64,000 nucleotides of DNA, taken from Arachis hypogaea (taxonomy: Eukaryota > Streptophyta > Magnoliopsida > Fabales > Fabaceae). Under the pieces are notes generated by a model. It made no database searches and was not told where the DNA came from. It saw nothing but the letters and a program-made list of their open reading frames with translations. The position numbers and the translations under genes were made by a program. The stretch is from the NCBI RefSeq assembly GCF_003086295.3, contig NC_092047.1, forward strand, positions 65,204,054 through 65,268,053. The letters run 5' to 3'. Shown here in pieces: positions 34,262 through 44,571 of this stretch (its first letter is position 1; the number at the start of each line of letters is the position of its first letter).

Positions 34262-35331
34262 ATGACAGTGGTTCATAATGAAAAGAATGAACTGGTTCCT
34301 ACAAGAACAATTACAGGTTGGCGCATGTGTATTAACTACAGAAGGCTCAATACAGCCACCAGAAAGGATCATTTTCCTTTACCATTCATAGACCAGATGC
34401 TAGAAATACTGGCAGGTCATGATTATTACTGCTTTTTGGATGGCTACTCAGGATATAACCAGATTGCAGTAGATCTCCAGGATCAAGAGAAAACAGCATT
34501 CACATGCCCATCTGGAGTGTTTGCATATAGAAGGATGCCATTTGGGCTGTGTAATGCGCCTGCAACCTTCCAGAGATGCATGCTCTCTATTTTCTCTGAT
34601 ATGGTGGAAAAATTTCTGGAAGTCTTCATGGATGACTTCTCAGTATATGGAGACTCATTCAGCTCCTGTCTTGATCACCTAAAACTAGTTCTAAAAAGAT
34701 GCCAAGAGACCAACCTAGTTTTAAACTGGGAAAAATGTCACTTTATGGTGACTGAAGGGATTGTCCTTGGGCATAAAATTTCAAACAAGGGAATAGAGGT
34801 GGATCAAGAAAAAATAGAGGTAATTGAAAAATTACCACCACCTGCCAATGTTAAGGCAATCAGAAGCTTTCTGGGGCATGCAGGATTCTATAGGAGGTTT
34901 ATAAAGGATTTTTCAAAAATCGCAAAATCTCTGAACAATCTGCTAGCTGCTGACACGCCATTTGTGTTTGACACAGAGTGTCTGGAGGCGTTTGAAACGC
35001 TAAAAGCCAAGCTGGTCACAGCACCAGTTATTTCTGCACCAGATTGGACATTACCATTTGAGCTAATGTGTGATGCCAGTGATCACACCATTGGTGCAGT
35101 ATTGGGACAGAGGCATGGCAAGCTTCTGCATGTCATTTATTATGCTAGCCACGTTTTAAATGATGCCTAGAAAAATTACACAACCACAGAAAAAGAATTG
35201 CTTGCAGTGGTTTATGCCATTGACAAGTTTAGATCATACTTAGTAGGATGAAAGGTGATTGTGTATACTGACCATGCTGCTCTTAAATATCTACTCACAA
35301 AGCAGGATTCAAAACCCAGACTATAAGATGG
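34262..35331 (+). pseudogene. pol: Element C reverse transcriptase and RNase H
   Basis: RT motifs in order: TGWRMCINYRRLNTATRKDHF, FLDGYSGYNQIAVD, FAYRRMPFGLCNAPATFQRC, the catalytic FMDD at 34625-34636 and the LGHKISNKGIEVD and FYRRFIKDFSKIA region. RNase H begins at LPFELMCDASDHTIGAVLGQR near 35050, with TAG at 35168 (Gln position), TGA near 35250 and a 1-base deletion near 35324 before the RW motif. RT and RNase H make the DNA copy from element RNA primed by tRNA-Asp. These breaks make the copy unable to act alone. Confidence 0.9.
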
Positions 35332-36780
35332 GTGTTGCTTCTGCAAGAGTTTGATATAGAAATAAGAGACAGAAAAGGGACAGAGAACCAAGTGGTTGAT
35401 CATCTGTCCCGGATAGAGCCAGTAGAAGGGACGTCCCTCCCCTCTCTTGAGATCTCTGAGACTTTTCTGGATGAGCATTTATTTACCATTCAGGAAGCAC
35501 CATGGTTTGCAGACATTGCAAACTATAAAGCTGCAAGGTTCATACCCAAAGAGTACAACAGGCAACAAAAGAAAAAATTAATTACTGATGCAAAGTACTA
35601 CTTGTGGGATGAACCCTATCTCTTTAAGAGATGTGAAGACGGAATAATCCGGAGATGTGTGCCTAGAGAAGAAGCACATAGGATCCTATGGCATTGCCAT
35701 GGATCACAATATGGAGGCCATTTCGGAGGTGAGCGGACAGCCACCAAGGTCCTCCAATGTGGTTTCTATTGGCTGACACTCTATAAAGATTCCCGAGAGT
35801 TTGTACGTAACTGTGACAGTTGCCAAAGAGCTGGTAATCTGCCCCATGGTTACGCCATGCCTCAACAAGGAATCTTGGAGATTGAGTTGTTTGACGTGTG
35901 GGGAATTGACTTCATGGGACCTTTCCAACCATCATACTCAAACACTTATATTCTGGTGGCAGTTGACTACGTATCAAAATGGGTAGAGGCCATTGCTACA
36001 CCCACCAATGATACTAAAACAGTGCTAAAGTTCCTCCAGAAATATATCTTCAGCAGGTTTGGGGTCCCTAGAGTACTAATCAGTGATGGGGGCACTCACT
36101 TCTGCAACAAACAGCTTTACTCTGCCATGGTCCGGTATAGGATTCGCCACAAGGTGGCAACTCCATATCATCCACAAACTAATGGGCAAGCTGAAGTCTC
36201 TAACAGAGAGCTAAAAAGAATCCTAGAACAGACTGTAAATACCCGTAGAAAGAATTGGGCAAGAAGCTTGGATGATGCTCTGTGGGCATACAGAACAGCA
36301 TTCAAGACTCCTATAGGGACCTCTCCATACCAACTTGTATATGGTAAGGCATGTCACCTGCCCGTGGAACTGGAACATAAAGCCTACTGGGCAACCAGAT
36401 TCCTAAACTTTAATGCCAAATTAGTTGGAGAAAAAAGATTGCTCCAGCTGAATGAGCTAGAGGAATTCAGATTCACTACTTTCGAAAATGCCAAGCTGTA
36501 TAAAGAAAAATAAAAAAGGTGGCATGACAGAAAGCTATTATCTAGAATCTTTGAACCAGGACAAAAGGTTCTGTTGTTTAACTCTAGGCTCAGGCTATTC
36601 CCTGGGAAACTAAAATCCCGGTGGAGGGGACCATATGTGATTACAAGTGTATCCCCATATGGTTATGTGGAGCTTCAAGATATTGATTCTGATAAGAAGT
36701 TCATTGTTAATGGGCAGAGAATTAAGCACTATCTTGAAGGCAATGTTGAGCAAGAGTGCTCAAGGCTGAAGCTAGATTAA
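35332..36780 (+). pseudogene. pol: Element C integrase
   Basis: After the RNase H tail (QVVDHLSRI) the integrase shows its HHCC zinc finger ([17 protein letters not shown] ... [11 protein letters not shown], 35690-35840) and core motifs GIDFMGPF (first Asp near 35905), [11 protein letters not shown] (second Asp near 36085) and [13 protein letters not shown] (Glu near 36193). It continues with [20 protein letters not shown] and a C-terminal domain with KSRWRGPYVITSVSPYGYVEL and VNGQRIKHYLEGN. One TAA at 36511 interrupts the frame. The natural end is TAA 36778. No chromodomain follows. Integrase joins the DNA copy to the host chromosome with a 5-bp duplication, as seen here. Confidence 0.92.
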
Positions 36781-36792
36781 AAGCTCAGCAAG

Positions 36793-36839
36793 GTCCAGCT
36801 AAAGACAATAAAGAAGCGCTTGCTGGGAGGCAACCCAGC
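36793..36839 (+). ncRNA. Two-hairpin RNA module, element C
   Basis: Hairpin 1 keeps GTC (36793) and GAC (36804-36806) but its fourth pair is a mismatch. Hairpin 2 is GCTGGG-AGGCAA-CCCAGC (36822-36839), with a C:G pair where A and E have T:A. It begins 42 bases after the pol stop. Confidence 0.7.
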
Positions 36840-36988
36840 CATGGGGCATCACTTCCTCTAAGCATTTTGCCCTATTCTTGATTTTATTTGTTTATATAAA
36901 GTTCATTGATACTAAGGTAAAGAGTCAATTGTATAAGTTCACAGGGTTACAGAAGGATTCTGCACACAAAACAGAGAAAAAGAGCTCA

Positions 36989-37322
36989 CTGGCAAGAAAA
37001 CGCCAGTAAGAGTCTGTTTTGGGCGTTCAACGCCCAAAAGAAGCATCCACTGGGCGTTGAACGCCAGTAAGGATAGCCATCTGGGCGTTAAACGCCAGAA
37101 AGAAGCATCTTCCTGATCGTTGAACGCCAGAAAGAAGCTCCTTCTGGGCATTTAACGCCAGATTTACAGCTTCCTGGGCGTTCAGAAAAATGTCCAGTGA
37201 CAAAGGAGTTCCTGGCGTTCAACACCAGAAAGAAGCAACAGCTGGGCGTTGAACGCCCAGGAGAGGCAGCATTTGGGCGTTGAACGCCCAAAACATGCAG
37301 CGTTTGGGCGTTCAAACGCCAG
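36989..37322 (+). repeat. Array of CTGGCGTT/AACGCCAG palindromes
   Basis: About eleven units with intervening AGAAAGAAGC-type spacers. The best is perfect with 11-base arms TTTTGGGCGTT and AACGCCCAAAA around one base (37017-37039). Others have 9- or 10-base perfect arms (37242-37260, 37272-37292). Confidence 0.88.
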
Positions 37323-37761
37323 GATGGTGGGGAAGAGGTGAATTCGTTTCTACTTCATATTTTTCATTCTAATTTTAATTTTCATGTTTCAATTCATGAT
37401 TTCTTGCATAAACATGTTAAGAACCCTGATTTCTAATATCCCTAATTTCTAAAAACCCTATTTTAAAAATATCAAATGTATCTTAATCCATAAGCACAAA
37501 TCCTTTTTTTATCCAATTCAACTCTTTTTCAAAATTTTCAAAACAAATCTATCTCTTTTCATTCAAAAATCTTTTCAACTAATCAATATCTTTTTCAAAT
37601 CTCCATACTATCTTTTTCAAAAATCCAAATCTATCTTTTTCAAATATCTTTCATATCTCTTCAATTTTAAATTTTATCTTTTCTTATCATACTTAAATTT
37701 TTCTTATAAATCATATCTTCTATCTTATTTTCCTCCCTATTTTCGAAAACCCACCCCCCTC

Positions 37762-37775
37762 TCCCTTTAAATATG
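37762..37775 (+). promoter_or_regulatory. Candidate internal promoter (TTTAAATATGGG) for ORF3
   Basis: A TATA-like AT core followed by a C/T-rich, transcript-start-like tract, about 140 bases before the ORF3 ATG. Supported only by composition and position. Confidence 0.35.
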
Positions 37776-37850
37776 GGTTCGGCCTCCCTCCCCTCCCATC
37801 CACTATTGCACCTAGCTCTCCTTCTCTCCCTCTCCTTTCTTTTCTTTTTG

Positions 37851-37882
37851 CTTGAGGACAAGCAAACCTCTAAGTTTGGTGT
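37851..37882 (+). repeat. Internal copy of the 3'-LTR junction motif
   Basis: CTTGAGGACAAGCAAACCTC followed by TAAGTTTGGTGT, matching the block that abuts the 3' LTR at 40140-40173. It ends 23 bases before the ORF3 start. Confidence 0.7.
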
Positions 37883-37905
37883 ACTTATTCGTGATCACTA
37901 AGATC

Positions 37906-39039
37906 ATGGCTCCTAAAGGAAAACAACCCACTCCAAGAGGCAAGAAAGAAAGCGTTCCAAAACCACTTTGGAATCAAGGGAAGTTCTTAACTAAAGAACA
38001 TTTAGACCATTATTACAAAATAATGGGTCTAAGATCAGTGATCCCGGAAGTTAGATTCGATCTGAAAGAAGACGAATATCTGGAGATCCAGGAGCAAATT
38101 CGAATCAGGAACTGGGAGATCCTAGCTAATCCTGAAACGAAAGTGGGAAGGAATATGGTCCAGGAGTTCTATGCTAATATGTGACAAACAGGCAGGCAAA
38201 GACTATCTGGATCTGCTATCTATGACTATCAGACCTTGGTCAGAGGAAAGATTGTTCATACCCACCCTGACAAGATCAGGGAGATCTTAAAGCTACCTCA
38301 GCTGAAAGATGATCCAGACTCCTTCAATAGGAGAATGATGAGAACAGACAAGGGCCGGGATAAGATTCTAGAGGATATATGTATCCCTGGAGCTAGGTGG
38401 ACCACCAGCAAGAAGGGTGTCCCAAATCAACTCAAAAGAGAAGATCTCAAACCAGTCGCCAGAGGATGGCTGGACTTCATTGGGCATTCTCTGCTGCCCA
38501 CTAGCAACCGTTCTGAAGTCACTATTAGAAGAGCAGTGATGATCCATTGCATCATAATGGGAAAAGAAGTGGAAGTTCATCAACTGATTTCAATTGAATT
38601 TTACAAAATTGCAAACAAAAATTTAAAAGATGCCAGGTTGGCTTATCCAAGCTTGATTTCTATGCTCTGCAAGGACGCTGGAGTAAGGATGGGAATAACT
38701 GAGTATATCTCAGTTGAGCGACCAATCACCAAAGCATCAATGGAAAAACAACAAGCACAGGATGACCCCATCAAGAAGAAAACACAGGAATTTCTCCCAG
38801 AAATCCCTCAATCTGAATACTGGGAGTATCTTGAAACATCTATTACCAAGATGCAAGAAGCTATGGAACAAATAAAGAAAGAACAGAAAGAACAAAGTAG
38901 CATTCTTTGCTATTTGCTTAAAGAACAGGAGGAGCAAGGGCGTGATTTAAGGGAATTGAAGTGCCAGAAATTATCTCTTGAAGGAGCAAGCACCCCGCAG
39001 ATTAGAGGAACATCCACTTCCCAGAACAAAGGTTGTTAA
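37906..39039 (+). pseudogene. Element C ORF3, plant-transposon-domain protein, one nonsense codon
   Basis: From ATG 37906 (MAPKGK, basic start) to 39039 gives 377 residues if the TGA at 38182 is ignored; it stands at a Trp-like position and fits a G-to-A change. Motifs in order: LTKEHLDHYYKIMGLRSVIP, MVQEFYANM, LVRGKIVHTHPDKIREILKLP, LKPVARGWLDFIGHSLLPTSN, SEVTIRRAVMIHCIIMGKEVE, then a long E/Q/K coiled coil (about residues 290-350). This is the putative plant transposon protein family (PF20167 as I recall it), the ORF3 or env-like slot of Athila-type elements. No signal peptide or membrane helix is visible, so an envelope role is not supported. Confidence 0.75.
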
Positions 39040-40173
39040 ATTCTAATTTTTGCTTTAACTCTGTGATAGTTGTCATTATAGGAGTTTACCTTAGAAAGTA
39101 GATATAAGTAGTAGTAATTAGCATACCTATTTTGATCTTAATTTCAATTAAGTTATAATTTATTTTTCTCATCATCAGCAAACATGAATAAAATAGTAGA
39201 TCTTTAGAATAAGAGGCAATAAATTTTGAGTTTTTAACAAGAAAAATTCTAATTATTTACATGTGGTGGCAATGCTTTCTGTCTTCTGAATGAAAGCTTG
39301 AACAGTGCATATGTCTTTTGAATTTGATGCTTAAGACTGTTAAATATGTTGGCTCTCGAAAAAATGATGAACATGAGACATGTTATTGATAATCTGAAAA
39401 ATCATAAAAATGATTCTTGAAGCAAGAAAAAGCAGCAAAGAACAAAGCTTGCAGAAAAAAAATATATATATAGAGAAAGAAAAAGAGAAAGCAAGCAGAA
39501 AAAGCCAAAGCTCTTAAAACCAAAAGGCAAGAGCAAAAAGCCAATATCCCTTAAAACCAAAAGGCAAGGGTAAATAAAAAGGATCCCAAGGCTTTGAGCA
39601 TCAGTGGATAGGATGGCCTAAAGGAATAAAATCCTGGCCTAAGCGGCTAAACCAAGTTGTCCCTAACCATGTGCTTGTGGCGTGAAGGTGTCAAGTGAAA
39701 ACTTGAGACTGAGCGGTTAAAGTCAAGATCCAAAGCAATAGAAGAGTGTGCTTAAGAACCCTGGACACCTCTAATTGGGAACTTTAGCAAAGCTGAGTCA
39801 CAATCTAAAAAGGTTCACCTAATTATGTGTCTGTGGCATTTATGTATCCGGTGGTAATACTGGAAAACAAAGTGCTTAGGGCCACGGCCAAGACTCATAA
39901 AGTAGCTGTGTTCAAGAATCATCATATTGAAATAGGAGAATCAATAACACTATCTGAATTCTAAGTTCCTATAGATGCCAATCACTCTGAGCTTCAATGG
40001 ATAAAGTGAGGTGCCAAAACTGTTCGGAAGCAAAAAGCTACTAGTCCCGCTCATCTAATTAGAATCTGAGCTTCACTCAAAAACTCTGAGACATTATTGC
40101 TTCTTGACTTATTAATATTCTATTTTATTTATCTAGTTGCCTGGGGACAAGCAACAGTTTAAGTTTGGTGTTG
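39040..40173 (+). other. Element C 3' non-coding region
   Basis: It carries the duplicated module with CATGTGCTTGTGGCGTGAAG (about 39670) and TATGTGTCTGTGGCATTTATG (about 39825), each linked to GAGCATCAGTGG or GGTAATACTGG blocks. It ends in the junction sequence GGGGACAAGCAACAGTTTAA plus GTTTGGTGTTG at 40143-40173. No ORF of note. Confidence 0.65.
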
Positions 40174-41711
40174 TGATGAGCAGATATTTTATACGCTTTT
40201 TGGGGTTAATTTCATATAGTTTTTAGTATATTTTAGTTAGTTTTTAGTTTATTTTCATTAGTTTCTAGGCAAAATTCATATTTCTGGACTTTACTATGAG
40301 TTTGTGTGTTTTTCTGTAATTTCAGGTATTTTCTGGCTAAAATTGAGGGAGCTGAGCAAAAATCAGATTCAGGCTGAAGAAGGACTGCTGATGCTGTTGG
40401 ATTCTGACCTCTCTGCACTCGGAATGGAATTTCTGGAGCTACAAAAATCCAAATGGCGCGCTTCCAATTGCGTTGGAAAGTAGACATCCAGGGCTTTCCA
40501 GCAATATATAATAGTCCATACTTTGCTCAAGGATAGACGACGTAAACTGGCGTTCAACGCCAGTTCCATGTTGCAGTCTGGCGTCCAGCGCCAGAAACAA
40601 GTTACAAGTTGGAGTTCAACGCCAGAAAAGGATCCAAAGCTGGCGTTGAACACCCAAAACAGCCCTATGCACGTGATTAGCTTAAGTCTCAGCCCCAGCA
40701 CACACCAAGTGGGCCCCATAAGTGGATTTCTGCACTATCCATCTTAGTTTACTCATTTTCTGTAAACCTAGTTTACTAGTCTAGTATTTAAACAACTTTT
40801 AGAGACTTATTTTGCATCTCATGACATTTTAGATCTAAACTTTGTACCTTTTGACGGCATGAGTCTCTAAACTCCATTGTTGGGGGTGAGGAGCTCTTCT
40901 GTGTCTCGATGAACTAATGCAAGTATTTCTGTTTTCCATTCAAACATGCATGTTCCTATCTAAGATATCCATTCGCACTTCAATATGAATGTGATGAACG
41001 TGACAATCATCATCATTCCTCCCCGAACGCGTGCCTGACAACCACTTACGTTCCACTGTAGAATGAATGAATATCTCTTAGATCTCTTAATCGGAATCTT
41101 CGTGGTATAAGCTAGATTGATGGCAGCATTCAAGAGAATCCGGAAAGTCTAAACTTTGTCTGTGGTATTCCGAGTAGGATTTAGGGATAGAATGACTGTG
41201 ACGAGCTTCAAACTCGCGAGTGCTGGGCGTTGTGACAGACGCAAAAGGATAGTAAATCCTATTCTGGTACGATTGAGAACCTGCAGATGATTAGCCGTGC
41301 GGTGACAGCGCACCTGGACCCTTTTGATTGGAAGGATGGATGGTAGCCATTGACAACGGTGATCCACCAACACATAGCTTGCCATAGGAGGACATGCGTG
41401 CGTGAATCAGAAACAGAGGAAAGCAGAATTTCAGAAGACAAAGCATCTCCAAAACTCTAACATATTCTCCATCATTGCATACAAGTATAATTTGTGTTCT
41501 GCTTTTTTATTCCTTGCAATCAAATTTGATAAGTGAATTATTTTATTGTTTTCCTAACTAAGAGTTACAAGATAACCATAGATTGCTTCAAGCCAAAAAT
41601 CTCCGTGGGATCGACCCTTACTCACGTAAGGTATTACTTAGACGACCCAGTGCACTTGCTGGTTAGTTGTGCGAATTTGTGAAGAACTGTGATTTCCAAT
41701 TTCGTGCACCA
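40174..41711 (+). repeat. Element C 3' LTR
   Basis: Begins TGATGAGCAGATA and ends TTCGTGCACCA, followed by AGGGC. It is 1538 bases against 1537 for the 5' LTR. The differences I saw are mostly transitions. Confidence 0.94.
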
Positions 41712-41716
41712 AGGGC

Positions 41717-42005
41717 TACCAACACCAAACTTAGAATTGATGTCTGGGGGTTCTATAAAGCTCTGTACTGAAAGAGAGGGTTGGCACACTAGGTGTTGCA
41801 CTGTTATCTCTCTTCTAGAGGGAAAGCTAGGATAAGGCATCTTGAATAAGATGTAGTCCTCCCCTAACTTTAGGGTTAGTTTTCCCTTAGCCACATCAAT
41901 GATAGCATTAGCTGTGGCTAGGAAAGGTCTTCCAAGGATGACACAGTCATCCTCATCCTTTCCTATGTCTAAGACTATGAAGTTTGCAGGAATGTTGAGA
42001 GATCA
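41717..42005 (-). pseudogene. Element H protease fragment
   Basis: Minus-strand frame with ANFIVLDIGKDEDDCVILGR, PFLATANAIIDVAKGKLTLKL and a tail ending NSKFGVGSP at the C insertion. These match the second half of the retroviral-type protease in C (VLEMEE...LILGRPFLATGRTLIDV). The active-site part (CDLGAS region) and the gag-PR linker are missing, so an internal deletion joins gag to this fragment near 42005. Confidence 0.75.
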
Positions 42006-42967
42006 TGTTGACTTATTGGGTTAAGATCTTATTCTGAGCCAAAATGACATTCAGAGTCTCAACTTCATGAACTCCTTTCTTCTTAGAGGTTCTATGGTTT
42101 ACAGGATTTCTCTCAGAGGTGTACATGAATTGATTGTTTGCAACCATCTCAATGAGCTCTTTTGCTTCTGCAGGCATTTTCTTTAAGTGGAGAGATCCTG
42201 GAGAGCTGTCAAATGAAATTTTGGAGATCTCAGACAAGCCATCATAGAACATTCCTATGATGGACCACTCTGAGAGCATGTCAGGAGGACATCTCCTGAT
42301 CAGTTGCTTGTATCTTTCCCAAGCTTCATAGAGGGATTCACCTTCTTTTTATCTGAAGGTTTGAACTTCTACTCTAATCTTGCTCATCTTTTGAGGAGGA
42401 AAGAACTTGGCCAGAAAAGTATTAACCAGCTTTTCCCAAGAGTCAAGACTCTCTCTAGGTTGGGCATCCAACCAGAACTTAGCTCTGTCTCTTAAAGCAA
42501 AAGGAAAGAGCATAAGCTTGTAGATTTCAGGATTAACTCCATTAGTCTTTACAGTATCACAGATCTGTAAGAATTCTACCAAGAACTGATGTGGATCTTC
42601 GAGTAGAAATCCATGGAATTTACAGTTCTGCTGCAGAAGAGAGACTAACTGAGGCTTAAGCTCAAAATTGTTAGCTCCAATGGCAGGTACAACAATGCTT
42701 CTGCAATAAAAGTCAGAAGTAGGCATGGTGAAGTCACTAAGGACCTTTCTAGGCTCCTCTTGAGGTTCGGCCATGTACTCCAGTTTCTTGTTCAAAACTT
42801 TCTGAGAGGTCTCTTCTGAAGTGTTGTGCTTTAGCTTGTTGTAAATACCTCCTCAGAGTCTTCTCAGGTTCAGGATTAGGATTCAAGAGGGGTTCTTTAT
42901 CCCTATTTCTGGTCATAAACAAGAAGCCAAAAAAAAGAAAGAAAATAAAGAGACTTCCAGTAGGCAA
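42006..42967 (-). pseudogene. gag: Element H gag, frameshifted
   Basis: It starts at MTRNRDKEPLLNPNPEPEKT (ATG near 42916) and shifts frame near 42800 to a frame with EPRKVLSDFTMP, NNFELKPQLVSLLQQN, FLQICDTVKTNGVNPEIYKL and WLDAQPRESLDSWEKLVNTF. A stop after VQTFR (near 42349) follows. It resumes with LYEAWERYKQLIRRCPPDML, FYDGLSEISKIS and an ILAQNKILTQ helix, ending at 42013. The retrotransposon gag domain is complete but interrupted. Confidence 0.85.
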
Positions 42968-44547
42968 GAAGCTTCTCCTTAGAGTCAGGATAAAAGGAAG
43001 AAGAAGAAAATAGAAAATAAAAATAAAAATAAATAAAAGAAGTGGAAGAAGATTACCTTGAAAAGAGAAGATAGAAGTAAATAAAATGAGATAGAAAAAG
43101 AAATCTCAAGAAAGCTTTTTGTGCCACTTAGATCAAAGAGCTTCTAGTGAGATATGAAGAAGAAAGGAAAGAAGATAAAGAACTTGAGGTAGACCAAGAG
43201 AAGGAAGGAGAGTTGAATGAACAGAGATGAGAAGATAAGGAGTATAAATAGAAAAATAAATAAGAATAAAAATTTTTGTTTTTATTTATTGATTTAATTA
43301 ATTTTTGAAAATTAAATTAATTTAATTTTAAAAAGATTTGAATTTTAATTGTTTAAATTCTCGAAAACAAAAGAGGGAAGAGAAGAAGAAATTTTCGAAA
43401 ATTGAGAGAGAAGAGAGTTAGTTAGGTAGTTTTGAAAAAGAAGAGAGAGAAGAAGAGAGATACTTTTGAAAATTAAGGTATATAGGAGTTAGTTAGGAAG
43501 TTTTGAAAAATAAGAGGAGAAGATAAGATATTAATTAAGAAGAGATTTTTATTTTTAAAATAAAATAGAAGATAAGATAAGAAAAGATTTGAAATTAAAA
43601 TTTAAGATTAGAAAAAGATAAGATTTTAAAATTTGAAATTTGAAAAAGATAAGATAAAATTTTAAATTTTGAAAAATATATGATATGATTTTGAAAAATA
43701 TAAGATTTTTGAAAAAGATATGATTTTTATTTTTGAAAAGATTTTATTTTTGAAAACATGACAACTAAGATATGATAAGATAAAATTTTAAAATTAAAAT
43801 CTGAAATTTTTTTGTTAATTTTCGAAAATAGTGTTTAGAAATTAGTTAGAAAAGATATTTTTTATTTTTGAATTTTATGATGAAAAAGAAAAACACAAAA
43901 AAGACACAAGACTTAAAATTTTTAGATCTAGCACCTCTTTATCTTCGAAAATTTGGAGGGAAACACTAAGGGACACCAAACTTAAAAATTTTAAGATCTA
44001 AATACATGCAAGACTCAAAAACACCTTGAAGATTCACAAGGACACAAAGAACAAAAATGAAAGACTCAAAGAACACAAGAACATAAAAAGAACACTAAAC
44101 TTAAAATTTTTAGAAAACCTAAAAGGAAATTTTTGAAAAACACAAGAAAATAAACAAGAAAACACCAAACTTAAAAGTTGAAACAAGATCTAACCAAAGA
44201 AAAATTTTTTTTGAAAATTTTTCTAAAAGAAGGAATCAAAGACAATTCAGAGGATGCCAAAAATAAATTATATGAAAAATGTTTTTGAAAGGTTTTAAAA
44301 TTTTTGTGAAATTGAAAAGCTTGAACATGCAGGACTTAACAAGAACATTAATACTGTGATTCAAAGGCTCAAACAAAGAACACAAATTAAACAAAGAAAA
44401 GAAAAATATTTTTGAAAAAGATTTTGGAATTTTCAAAAATTTTGAAGATGAAGAAAATAAAAATAAAAGACTCAATTAAAATAAAAATAAAATAAATTAC
44501 CTGATCTAGGGAGCAAGACAATCCGGCAGTTTGTCCAAACTCAACAA
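42968..44547 (-). other. Element H leader
   Basis: A 1.6-kb AT-rich leader on the minus strand, without a convincing ORF. It contains three CACCAAACTTAAAA-type motifs (43976, 44093, 44161) equivalent to those in the C leader, and many AAAATTTT and GAAAAAGATA microrepeats. Confidence 0.65.
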
Positions 44548-44565
44548 TCCCTAGCAACGGCGCCA
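44548..44565 (-). promoter_or_regulatory. PBS of element H (tRNA-Asp)
   Basis: The minus strand reads TGGCGCCGTTGCTAGGGA, two mismatches from the tRNA-Asp complement, six bases from the LTR. Confidence 0.85.
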
Positions 44566-44571
44566 AAAACT

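Larger units (their letters stand above)
36781..37905 (+). other. Element C spacer between pol and ORF3
   Basis: It holds, in order, the two-hairpin module, an array of family palindromes (36989-37322), an AT-rich stretch with repeated CTTTTTCAAA motifs, a TTTAAATATGGG box near 37766 followed by a C/T-rich tract, and a copy of the 3'-LTR junction sequence just before ORF3. It looks like a separate promoter and leader for ORF3, by inference only. Confidence 0.6.
29408..41711 (+). mobile_element. Element C: complete Athila/Tat-like Ty3/Gypsy retrotransposon
   Basis: The only element here with both LTRs and full gene content. Order: 5' LTR, PBS, leader, gag, PR-RT-RNaseH-IN, hairpin module, palindrome block, ORF3, 3' non-coding, 3' LTR, 12.3 kb in all. 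AGGGC duplications (29403-29407 and 41712-41716) flank it. The LTRs differ by a few positions per hundred, so insertion was fairly recent but not fresh. Coding frames are broken mainly by single nonsense changes. Confidence 0.95.
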
